A DNA stretch of 64,000 bases, taken from contig NZ_NSGG01000014.1 in the NCBI RefSeq assembly GCF_002295065.1, positions 1-64,000 of the forward strand, given 5' to 3'. The position numbers and the translations under genes were made by a program. The DNA is from Mesorhizobium sp. WSM3859 (lineage in GTDB: Bacteria > Pseudomonadota > Alphaproteobacteria > Rhizobiales > Rhizobiaceae). A model generated the notes under the pieces. The model was not told the DNA's origin. It saw only the letters and a program-made list of their open reading frames with translations, and searched no databases. How positions within the stretch are numbered: the stretch's first letter is position 1; the number at the start of each line of letters is the position of its first letter. Positions 17,649-25,648 of the stretch are shown one piece after another.

Positions 17649-18944
17649 CTAGATCGCCTTGGCCGGCCGACGCATGGCCGAATAAGTCAGAAGCATCGAG
17701 GCGAGATAAAGCAGCAGGAAGACGATGTTGAGCGACAGCACCAGATTAGCCGTGTCGGGGATGGTCGTCAGCACATAGGTGAGCAGCACTGCCTTCAAGC
17801 CGGCGAGCAGGCCGAGATTGATTGCCCTGACCGCCGTCTGGCCGCGCGCGAAGAGCAGCTCGGCCTGGTATTCGACGAGGTTGCGCAGGCCGGGCACGCA
17901 GACCGCCAGCGCCACCAGCGGCGCCGCCTCGGCGACATTCTTGCCGAGCGCATTCGGGAAGAAGTGCAGGATTATGCCGAGCGACGCCAGCGCCAGCGTC
18001 GAGACCAGGAACACGCCGCCTTCGATGCCGCTCTTGACCGCCAGCCGTGACAGGAGCTCCGGCGCCCGCATCATGCGCTGCACCAGCATCATCGAGAAGG
18101 TTCGGATCGGGATCGCGGTGAGGTCGACCAGCCGCATGATGATGGCGTAGATGCCGGCGAGATGCGGTCCGCCGATCGACAGCACCAGGAGCTTGTCGAA
18201 CTCCATCTGCAGGTAGAACAGCACCTCGGAACCGGCGACATAGATGGAATCGGCGAGCCGCCGGAAATAGAGCTCGGCGCGCAGTCTCAGCCGCTGGCGG
18301 GGATAGAAGAAGACGAAGGCGACGACGAGGGAAGCGGCATTGGCGCCGATATAGAACAGCGACCAGACGCCGATCGTATGCTGCGCGGCAAGCATGAACA
18401 GGATCGCGCCGATTGCCCTCAGCGCCGTCGCCAGGATGGCGAGCACCGCCGCCCGCCCGAACTTGCCGAGCCCGTTGTTGACGATCAGCGCCACCTCGAC
18501 CGGCCGCCACAAAAGCGCTTCGGCGAAGACGACAGCGGCAAAGGCCGACAGCGGCACAGTGCCGGAAAAGAAGATCAGGTAGACGATGTAGGAGGCGGCG
18601 GCGAGGAACGGCAGCGACAACACGCCGAGAAGCAGGAAACCGGCGGTGAATGTGCCGATCAGATTGGGGCGGATCGTGGCGGTGCGGTAGAGCGCCGAGA
18701 TGAAGCCGAAGGCCAGGATGCGCGACAGCATGATGCCGGCGGCCGAGGCGGTGGCGAACATGCCGAACTCGGCGATCGAAAGCGTGTTGGCCAAGGCGAT
18801 GAAATAGGCGAGCGAAAACACCAGCCGGCCGCCGGCGCCGCTGATGGCCGAGAGATAATCGAATACCAGTTTCTGGCGGGTGGCCACGAAGTGGCCGATC
18901 CGCGCGAAGCTCCGCCTTTGCGGCATGTCGCTGGCCTGGGTCAT
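17649..18944 (-). CDS. Polysaccharide flippase-like membrane protein (Wzx/MATE type)
   Basis: About 431 residues from ATG 18944. A GTG at 19052 would add 36 residues with no hydrophobic content. Twelve or so membrane segments are visible, for example GGRLVFSLAYFIALANTLS, SLPFLAAASYIVYLIFFSG and GVFLVSTLALASLGIIL. The arrangement is that of Wzx-like flippases (MVF/PST family), which move undecaprenyl-linked repeat units to the periplasmic face. It lies opposite the Wzz-like gene and converges with the transferase operon, so it belongs to the same cluster. The start remains uncertain because no clear ribosome site was found. Confidence 0.82.
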   Translation of the reverse strand: MTQASDMPQRRSFARIGHFVATRQKLVFDYLSAISGAGGRLVFSLAYFIALANTLSIAEFGMFATASAAGIMLSRILAFGFISALYRTATIRPNLIGTFTAGFLLLGVLSLPFLAAASYIVYLIFFSGTVPLSAFAAVVFAEALLWRPVEVALIVNNGLGKFGRAAVLAILATALRAIGAILFMLAAQHTIGVWSLFYIGANAASLVVAFVFFYPRQRLRLRAELYFRRLADSIYVAGSEVLFYLQMEFDKLLVLSIGGPHLAGIYAIIMRLVDLTAIPIRTFSMMLVQRMMRAPELLSRLAVKSGIEGGVFLVSTLALASLGIILHFFPNALGKNVAEAAPLVALAVCVPGLRNLVEYQAELLFARGQTAVRAINLGLLAGLKAVLLTYVLTTIPDTANLVLSLNIVFLLLYLASMLLTYSAMRRPAKAI

Positions 18945-19146
18945 GTCGGGGGCGATACATAGGCTGGAAAGTTTAACGCGGCGTTCTGGCGACAGCTCTG
19001 GCGGAGCCGAAATGCCGCGAAACAAGGCAGGAAACCTTGTGGGTCCGGGCACGAAATTAACCGTTTGTTTCCTATGCCCGTTTAGCGTGGCTTAACGATT
19101 GGCCCATCCGCCGCGCCCAAGCCGCCAGAAAGCAAGTTCCAGGACA

Positions 19147-21660
19147 ATGGTCGACAGGGATAACCGTGATGACTGGAGGCGCGAGCGTTCCCTGCTGGCG
19201 CTCGGCCAAGCCATGCGTGGCGACGACAACACGGTTTCGATCGGCGACCGGGCCAACTCTGCCTGGCGCGAGGACGCCGCTGCGCGCCATCGCGCCGCGC
19301 GCTCCGAGCGCGAAGGAAAGTTGAATCCACGGCCCGCCGATGCCGACGGATTTGGCGTTGATCCGGCGCAAGCGGAATCGGAGCCGGTCAAAACCGAACA
19401 TGACTGGCGCGGAAGAGATCGATCTGCGCCGCCCGAGTCGTTCTATGAAACCCCTTCGGAGAGCCAGCAGCCGCAAGCCGCGCCTGAGCCGCGTCAGACG
19501 AGCCGGCCACCCGCCGGCGACGTTTCCGAGGAATGGAAGCCGCTGATCGACCCGATGCAGGTCATGCACGGCATCACGCGATCCAAGGCGCTGATCCTGT
19601 CGACGACCATCCTGGGCGCCGCCCTGGGCGTCGCCATCGCCTTGTCGACACCGAAGAAATACGAGGCCACCACCGACGTCATCGTCGACCCGCGCGATCT
19701 CAAGCTCACCGATCGCGACCTGACGCAGAACGTGGTCGCCTCGGATGCGACGCTCGCCATCGTCGAGAACCAGGTCCGCATCCTGACCTCTGGCACCGTC
19801 CTCAACAAAGTCGTCACCGATCTCAACCTTACCAAGGATCCTGAGTTCAACGGCCAAGGCAATGGCGGATTCGGCCTGATGTCGACGCTGCGCTCGATCC
19901 TGTCGCGGCAGGATGCCGGTGCTGCGGACGAAGCGCGCAAGCGCGCGTTGGCGGTCGGCAAACTGTACGACAGCCTCGACGTCGAACGTGGCGGCAAGAC
20001 CTTCGTGGTCTCGGTCAGCGCCACGACGCAGAATGCGGAGAAATCTGCCCTGATCGCCAACACCATGGTCAAGGCTTTCAAGCAGATTTCCAGCGAGATC
20101 CAGTCGAGCACCGCGGGCCGCGCCAATGACGAACTCACCGCCAGGCTCGATGAATTGCGCAAGGGCGTCGAGACGGCCGAACGCAACGTCGAGGATTTCC
20201 GGGCAACCCACGACCTCGTCGACGCGCAGGGTCACCTGATCAGCGACGACCAGATGCTGAAGCTCAACGAGCAGCTTTCCGTCGCCCGCGCCCGCACGCT
20301 CGAGCTCAACGCCCGCGCCGCCTCGGCACGCTCGCTGAACGTCAATTCGGTTCTCAGCGGCACGTTGCCCGAGGAAATCAACTCCAACATGATGAGCGAG
20401 CTGCGCTCGCAATATGCGGCGCTGAAGCAGGAAGCCGACCGCGCTGAGGTCAAGCTTGGGCCGCGCCATCCGGAGATCGAGGCGCTGAATGCCCAGCTTG
20501 CCGGCGCGCGCGAGCGCATCGGCGCCGAACTGCAGCGCATCGCGTCTTCGCTCCAGGTCGACCTGAAGCGCTCGGTCCAACTCGAGCAGGATCTTTCCTC
20601 GCGCCTGGCGCAGGCCAAGGTGCAGAGCGGCGACGTCAACAACAATCTTGTCTCGCTGCGCGAGCTGGAGCGCGAGGCGGCCGCCAAGCGCTCCGTCTAC
20701 GAGCAGTTCCTGCTGCGCGCCAAGGAAACCGGCGAGCAGAAGGATATCAACACGGCCAACATCAGCGTCATCTCGGACGCCTATGCGCCACTGCAGGCCA
20801 AGGGGCCGTCGCGCGCGGTGCTGGCCGTGGCCGGCCTGTTCGCCGGCCTGTTCGCCGGCATCGGCCTCGGCGCACTGCGCGGCATCCTTGCCAGCCTGCG
20901 TGAAATGGCCGATGGCCGCTCGCGGCGCAGGGTCGACGAGCGCCTTACAGTCGTGGAGAACACTTCCAACCGCGCCGCTCGGCCTCTCGTCACGCCGCCG
21001 CCGCTCGTGACACCGCCGCCGGCCCCGCCGGTCGCTCCCCCGCCGGCCGCGTCTTTCACGCCGCAGCCCCCCGCCCCGTCTTTCACGCCGCCTCCGGCCA
21101 GGTCATTTACGCCGCCTCCGGCTCCGGCATTCACGCCGCCGGCCGCGTCTTCCACACCGCCGCCTGCCTCACCTGCGGCCCCTCAACCCGTGTCGGCGGC
21201 CGCGCCGCCTGCAGCCCAACCCGTCACACCGCCACTGATGCCGGACAATGACGCCGTCCGTCCGGGGCTTTTCGGATCGCTGGCCTCGGCGGTTCGCTAT
21301 TTCGTGCGTCGCGAGCCCGCTGAAACGGTTGACTTGGACTCCGTCCCACCCGAAAGCGCCTGGCGCGCGCCCAGCCGGGAGGAGCGCTACCCTGGGGCTG
21401 AAACCTCGGCGCGGCAGAATATTCAACCGCCATACGAGCAGGGCTATTCCCATCGGCCGGACCATGGCCGGACCGATCCGTATGAGGATCATTATTCGGC
21501 ATCACCCGCCTCCTACGATCCGCAACCGCCAGTCCCGGGCGACGCGCGACAGTCGTCCGCCGACCAGGGTGAGATCGACGAGATCCGCGCCAGCCTTCGC
21601 GAATTTCGCGAGGCGGTGCGCGAGCTGACCGAAAGCCGCTCGCGCCGCCGCTATTTCTAA
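19147..21660 (+). CDS. Wzz/GumC-type chain-length determinant with long proline-rich tail
   Basis: An 837-residue polysaccharide co-polymerase. The ribosome site AGGA precedes ATG 19147. Residues 1-145 are charged and probably cytoplasmic. TM1 is near residues 149-168 (SKALILSTTILGAALGVAIA). The Wzz signature follows (KKYEATTDVIVDPRDL). Residues about 325-520 are a long helical coiled coil in the periplasm. TM2 is near 557-580. Unlike ExoP/Wzc there is no tyrosine-kinase domain. Instead, residues about 613-700 are a low-complexity tail with repeated SFTPPPA-like units, followed by an acidic, tyrosine-containing end. It controls polymer length and export of the exopolysaccharide. The proline tail is unusual and may bind an SH3-like or export partner. 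Confidence 0.88.
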   Translation: MVDRDNRDDWRRERSLLALGQAMRGDDNTVSIGDRANSAWREDAAARHRAARSEREGKLNPRPADADGFGVDPAQAESEPVKTEHDWRGRDRSAPPESFYETPSESQQPQAAPEPRQTSRPPAGDVSEEWKPLIDPMQVMHGITRSKALILSTTILGAALGVAIALSTPKKYEATTDVIVDPRDLKLTDRDLTQNVVASDATLAIVENQVRILTSGTVLNKVVTDLNLTKDPEFNGQGNGGFGLMSTLRSILSRQDAGAADEARKRALAVGKLYDSLDVERGGKTFVVSVSATTQNAEKSALIANTMVKAFKQISSEIQSSTAGRANDELTARLDELRKGVETAERNVEDFRATHDLVDAQGHLISDDQMLKLNEQLSVARARTLELNARAASARSLNVNSVLSGTLPEEINSNMMSELRSQYAALKQEADRAEVKLGPRHPEIEALNAQLAGARERIGAELQRIASSLQVDLKRSVQLEQDLSSRLAQAKVQSGDVNNNLVSLRELEREAAAKRSVYEQFLLRAKETGEQKDINTANISVISDAYAPLQAKGPSRAVLAVAGLFAGLFAGIGLGALRGILASLREMADGRSRRRVDERLTVVENTSNRAARPLVTPPPLVTPPPAPPVAPPPAASFTPQPPAPSFTPPPARSFTPPPAPAFTPPAASSTPPPASPAAPQPVSAAAPPAAQPVTPPLMPDNDAVRPGLFGSLASAVRYFVRREPAETVDLDSVPPESAWRAPSREERYPGAETSARQNIQPPYEQGYSHRPDHGRTDPYEDHYSASPASYDPQPPVPGDARQSSADQGEIDEIRASLREFREAVRELTESRSRRRYF

Positions 21661-21783
21661 AGCCGCCGGTATTTCTTGACCGCCCATATTTCTTCGCCGC
21701 TCGCCCTTCGATAAAAGCGACGGGTTTCGGGTTTACGGCATCCGACGACGCTTTGACGGGATTGCCTTGTCGAATTTTCGTGA

Positions 21784-21801
21784 AAATGCCGCGCGGCATT
21801 T
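21784..21801. promoter_or_regulatory. Perfect 18-base palindrome upstream of folD
   Basis: AAATGCCGC directly followed by its complement GCGGCATTT, with no spacer. It lies 90 bases before the folD start and 124 bases after the Wzz-like gene. Without a loop or T-run it is more like an operator than a terminator. No known regulator could be assigned. Confidence 0.4.
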
Positions 21802-21890
21802 CGGCCGATTGCGCCTTGCGTTGGCGGTTCGGAATGCCGGGTTGAGGCATGGGGCATGCATCGATGCGGCCTCAAAACGGAGAGTTCGTG

Positions 21891-22790
21891 ATGACCGAAG
21901 TGATTGACGGAAAGCGTGTCGCCGAGGATGTGGTTTCGAAGGTCAAGGCACTGACGTCGGAGCTGTCGGCCAAGGGAGCCACCAAACCCGGCCTTGCCGT
22001 GGTGATCGTCGGCGAGGATCCGGCAAGCCAAGTCTATGTCGCCTCGAAATCGCGCACCGCCAAGGAATGCGGCTTCCATTCGCTCCAGCATACGTTGCCG
22101 GCCGACACCAGCGAGGAACAATTGCTGAAGATCATCGGCGATCTCAACGCCGACAAGTCGATCCACGGCATCCTTGTGCAGCTGCCGCTTCCGGGCCATA
22201 TCGACGCCGGCAAGGTGATCCAGACGATCGCGCCGGAGAAGGATGTGGACGGCTTCCACTTCATCAATGTCGGCAAGCTCGGCACCGGCGAGCTCGAGAC
22301 GGCCTTCGTGCCCTGCACGCCGGCGGGCTCGATGCTTCTGATCGAGCGCGTGCGCGGCAAGGACCTGTCCGGCCTCAACGCCGTCGTCGTCGGCCGCTCC
22401 AACATCGTCGGCAAGCCGATGGCCAATCTGCTGCTCGCCGCGAACTGCACCGTCACCATCGCCCATAGCCGCACCAGGGACCTGCCGGCGCTGGCGCGCA
22501 CCGCCGACATCCTGGTCGCCGCCGTCGGTCGCCCGGAGATGGTCAAGGGCGACTGGGTGAAGCCCGGCGCGACCGTGATCGACGTCGGCATCAACCGCAT
22601 CCCGGCGCCCGAAAAGGGTGAAGGCAAGAGCCGCCTGGTCGGTGACGTCGCCTATGCCGAGGCGGCCAAGGTCGCGGGCGCCATCACGCCGGTTCCTGGC
22701 GGCGTCGGGCCGATGACCATTGCCATGCTGATGGCGAACACTGTAGCTTCCGCCTACCTCGCGGCCGGGCTGAAGCGGCCGTCCTTCTGA
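21891..22790 (+). CDS. folD: Methylenetetrahydrofolate dehydrogenase/cyclohydrolase
   Basis: A 299-residue bifunctional enzyme converting 5,10-methylene-THF to 10-formyl-THF in one-carbon metabolism. The catalytic lysine motif is YVASKSRTAKECGF. QLPLPGHID, DGFHFINVGKL and PCTPAGSM line the substrate site. The NADP site reads VVGRSNIVGKPMANLLL, and the C-terminal signature is TPVPGGVGPMTIAMLM. ATG 21891 has GGAGAG upstream; a longer frame from 21849 lacks such a site. The length is standard. A regulator of the GlxA type begins 14 bases downstream and may be co-transcribed. Confidence 0.97.
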   Translation: MTEVIDGKRVAEDVVSKVKALTSELSAKGATKPGLAVVIVGEDPASQVYVASKSRTAKECGFHSLQHTLPADTSEEQLLKIIGDLNADKSIHGILVQLPLPGHIDAGKVIQTIAPEKDVDGFHFINVGKLGTGELETAFVPCTPAGSMLLIERVRGKDLSGLNAVVVGRSNIVGKPMANLLLAANCTVTIAHSRTRDLPALARTADILVAAVGRPEMVKGDWVKPGATVIDVGINRIPAPEKGEGKSRLVGDVAYAEAAKVAGAITPVPGGVGPMTIAMLMANTVASAYLAAGLKRPSF

Positions 22791-22804
22791 TCGAAAGCAG
22801 ATCC

Positions 22805-23803
22805 TTGCCGAACCTTACTGCTCCTGTCGAACGGCCGATCACGAACGATCCCGTTCAGGGCGGCCGTCAGTTCGGCTTCCTGCTCGTCGACAAGTTCTCG
22901 ATGTTCTCGCTGGCCGCGGCCATCGACTGCTTCCGCTCGGCCAACCGCCTGCTCGGCCGCGACTTCTATGGCTGGACGACGATTTCGGCCGATGGCGACG
23001 CGGTCATGGCCTCGAACGGCCTGCCGCTGAAGATCGACTATTCGGTCGCAGACATGCCGCCGGTCGACATCCTGTTCGTCTCGGTCGGCCTCACCACCGA
23101 ATTCCCCGGCAAGAGCAAGGTGCTGGCGGCGCTGCGCAGCTGGGGCCGGCGCGGCAATGCGCTCGGCGCCCTCTCGGTCGGTTCCTATCTGCTCGCCGAA
23201 GCCGGGCAGCTCGACGGCTACCGCTGCACCATCCATTGGGAGAACCGCGCCGGCTTCATGGAGCGCTTCCCCGATATCAACTGCACCGGCAACGTCTTCG
23301 AGATCGACCGCAAGCGCTACACCTGCGCCGGCGGCACTACCTCGATCGACCTGATGCTGGAGATCGTGCGCGGCGATTTCGGTTCCAATCTCGCCAATGG
23401 CGTCGCCAACCAGTTCCAGCACGAACGCATCCGCTCGGCCGGCGACCGCCAGCGCGTCGGACCGGAACGCGACCTCACCGGCAAGTCGGAAAAGCTCAGG
23501 CGCATCGTCGAATTGATGGCCGACCATCTCGATGAGCCGTTGTCTGCGGTGCAACTCGCCAAGTCGGCGGGCCTGTCGGTGCGCCAGGTCGAGCGCCTCT
23601 TCCTGCGTCACCTCAGCGTGACGCCCGGCCGCTATTACATGCGGCTGAGGCTCGAACGCGCGCGCGAATTGCTGCGCCAGACCAACATGCCGATCCTCGA
23701 CGTGGCGATCGCCACCGGCTTCACCTCGCATTCCTATTTCGCGCAGAGCTACCGGCTGCAGTTTGGCCGCCCGCCATCGGAAGAGCGGCGCACCACCTAC
23801 TGA
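22805..23803 (+). CDS. GlxA-family AraC-type transcriptional regulator
   Basis: A 332-residue regulator. Residues about 20-200 form a DJ-1/PfpI-like domain (FGFLLVDKFSMFSLAAA at its start; ALGALSVGSYLLAEAG where the nucleophile elbow would be, with Ser rather than Cys). Residues about 230-325 form the AraC helix-turn-helix pair (LSAVQLAKSAGLSVRQVERLF and ILDVAIATGFTSHSYFAQSY). The section GGTTSIDLMLEIVRGD is shared with glycine-betaine/carnitine/arginine regulators such as GbdR and CdhR, so a quaternary amine or amino acid effector is plausible. The start appears to be TTG 22805; the first internal ATG would delete the first beta strand. No target genes are obvious beyond folD next door. Confidence 0.85.
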   Translation: MPNLTAPVERPITNDPVQGGRQFGFLLVDKFSMFSLAAAIDCFRSANRLLGRDFYGWTTISADGDAVMASNGLPLKIDYSVADMPPVDILFVSVGLTTEFPGKSKVLAALRSWGRRGNALGALSVGSYLLAEAGQLDGYRCTIHWENRAGFMERFPDINCTGNVFEIDRKRYTCAGGTTSIDLMLEIVRGDFGSNLANGVANQFQHERIRSAGDRQRVGPERDLTGKSEKLRRIVELMADHLDEPLSAVQLAKSAGLSVRQVERLFLRHLSVTPGRYYMRLRLERARELLRQTNMPILDVAIATGFTSHSYFAQSYRLQFGRPPSEERRTTY

Positions 23804-23916
23804 TACCCAAGCTCCACGAGCGAATGCCTAGCTGGGGACATCTCCCGCAGGCTTGTATCCTAACGCCGCGTCAAATAGCTTTCCGACGCGGACGGGGGTT
23901 CACTCAGGAGATTTCT

Positions 23917-25575
23917 ATGGCGGGAATGGCACGGAGCGTCGCTGCGGCGATCCTCCTTTTGTCGATGACCACGTTTGGCTTTGCCGCCAACAAGGTCATT
24001 ATCATCCTCGATGCATCGGGCTCCATGTGGGCTCAGATAGATGGCAAGCCGAAGCTGGAGATCGCGCGTGAATCGCTGCGCACGGTGCTGCAGTCGGTTC
24101 CGGCCGACGATGAGATCGGCTTCATGGCCTATGGCCATCGAACCAAAGGCAGCTGCGAGGACATAGAGCTGATCGTGCCGCCGCAAGCCGGTTCCGCCAG
24201 CGCCATTTCGGCGGCCGCCGACAGCATGAAATTCCTCGGCAAGACGCCGCTCACGGCCGCGGTCAAGCAGGCCGCCGAGGCGCTGAAATATACCGAGGAC
24301 AAGGCAACCGTGGTGCTGATCACCGACGGGCTGGAGACCTGCGGCGGCGATCCCTGCGCGCTCGGCAAGGAGCTCAAGGAAAGCGGCGTCGATTTCACCG
24401 CCGATGTCGTCGGCTTCGGCCTGACCGCCGACGAGGGCAAGCAGATCGCCTGCCTCGCCGAAAACACCGGCGGCAAATACATCCAGGCCTCCGACGAGAA
24501 GGCGCTGCAGGAGGCGCTGGTCGAGACCGTGGCGGCCCCGGCGCCGGCGCCTGAGCCCTCTCCGGCACCCGCGCCAGCGCCCGAGCCCGCCAAGCCTGAA
24601 TTCAATTTCATGCCGAGCGTGGTCATGGCCGAGGGAGGTCCCGAGATCTCCGACAACAGCAATGCTTGGGAAATCTACAAGGCCAATGCGGATGGCGCGC
24701 GCGGCGATCAGGTCATGACCGAGTATGGCGAGCTGAAAACCAATCTTGAACCGGGCGACTATATCGTCGTCGGGCGCGACGACGAGGCAAGAAGCGAGCA
24801 GAAGATCAGAATAGAGGCCGGTCAGGTTTACAAGCCGCTGTTCACGCTCAACGGCGGTACGCTGGTTATCCATCCGCATGCGAGCCAGGGATCGGAGATC
24901 AGCGGCGAGGCGCGTGTCGACTTCGCCTATCCCGGCGGCAGCACCACCCACTATGGCGACGCCAAGGCCACTGTCCCCGCCGGCGAGCAGAAGGTGACGG
25001 TGCAGATCGGCGCCGGCACGGTGAGCGAGACCATCCAGCTTGCTGCCGGACAGACGGTCGAGAAGGACGTCGTCGTCGGCGTCGGCCACGCCGTGCTCAA
25101 TGCCTTCTATACGGCAGGCGGCGACAAGGCCGACAATTCCGGTCTCGGCTTCGAGATCGTCAAGGCGAAGAAGAAGATCGACGGTTCCCGTGAGAGCGTC
25201 GAGCACGCCTACGGTCCGGACAGCAAGTTCTGGCTGCCGCCGGACGACTATGTCGCGCTCACGACCCTCGATCTCGCCGTCGTCGAGCAGCCCTTCACCA
25301 TCAAGGCCGGCGACAACCAGGACATCAAGGTCACGCTCGACGCCGGCGTGCTGGCGATGTCGGCGCCTGGCGCTTACTCGATCGAGGTGTTCTCGTCGAA
25401 GAAGGACATAGAAGGCAAGCGCAAGTCGCTGGGCTTGAGCTATGGCGACAGCTGGCAGCAGACGATTCCCGCCGGCGACTACGTGGTCGTGCGGCACGCC
25501 TCCGACCAGGGCCAGGACAAGGAAATGCCGGTGACGATCAAGGCCGGGGAGCGGAGCGAGATCACGGTGCAGTAG
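23917..25575 (+). CDS. Secreted von Willebrand factor A domain protein
   Basis: A 552-residue exported protein. AGGAG six bases before ATG 23917 sets the start. A signal peptide covers about residues 1-23 (LLLSMTTFGFA then ANK). The VWA domain occupies about residues 27-205, with an intact MIDAS: DASGSMW, the threonine in GKTPLTAAV, and ITDGLETCGGDP. A short Ala-Pro-rich linker (about 207-230) leads to a C-terminal half with several beta-rich units. These carry recurring phrases such as LEPGDYIVVGRDDEARSE, LPPDDYVALTTLD and IPAGDYVVVRHASD, suggesting three diverged repeats. VWA proteins of this type bind proteins at the cell surface or in the periplasm. The partner is unknown. It ends just before a strong terminator. 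Confidence 0.82.
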   Translation: MAGMARSVAAAILLLSMTTFGFAANKVIIILDASGSMWAQIDGKPKLEIARESLRTVLQSVPADDEIGFMAYGHRTKGSCEDIELIVPPQAGSASAISAAADSMKFLGKTPLTAAVKQAAEALKYTEDKATVVLITDGLETCGGDPCALGKELKESGVDFTADVVGFGLTADEGKQIACLAENTGGKYIQASDEKALQEALVETVAAPAPAPEPSPAPAPAPEPAKPEFNFMPSVVMAEGGPEISDNSNAWEIYKANADGARGDQVMTEYGELKTNLEPGDYIVVGRDDEARSEQKIRIEAGQVYKPLFTLNGGTLVIHPHASQGSEISGEARVDFAYPGGSTTHYGDAKATVPAGEQKVTVQIGAGTVSETIQLAAGQTVEKDVVVGVGHAVLNAFYTAGGDKADNSGLGFEIVKAKKKIDGSRESVEHAYGPDSKFWLPPDDYVALTTLDLAVVEQPFTIKAGDNQDIKVTLDAGVLAMSAPGAYSIEVFSSKKDIEGKRKSLGLSYGDSWQQTIPAGDYVVVRHASDQGQDKEMPVTIKAGERSEITVQ

Positions 25576-25594
25576 GGGTTACTGCCAGGCGGTC

Positions 25595-25628
25595 AAAAAA
25601 AGGGGCGGCATCGGGCCGCCCCTTTTTT
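25595..25628. terminator. Bidirectional intrinsic terminator
   Basis: Stem GGGGCGGC (25602-25609) pairs with GCCGCCCC (25615-25622) around the loop ATCGG. It is flanked by seven A's on the left and six T's on the right. It can therefore stop transcription of the VWA gene on the plus strand and of the zwf-pgl-edd operon on the minus strand. Confidence 0.92.
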
Positions 25629-25648
25629 GAGAGCTGTTGGAGAATATG

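Noticed and set aside
23860..25497. 545-codon minus-strand frame across the VWA gene
   Set aside because: The plus strand encodes a signal peptide, MIDAS and a good ribosome site; the minus frame has shadow composition.
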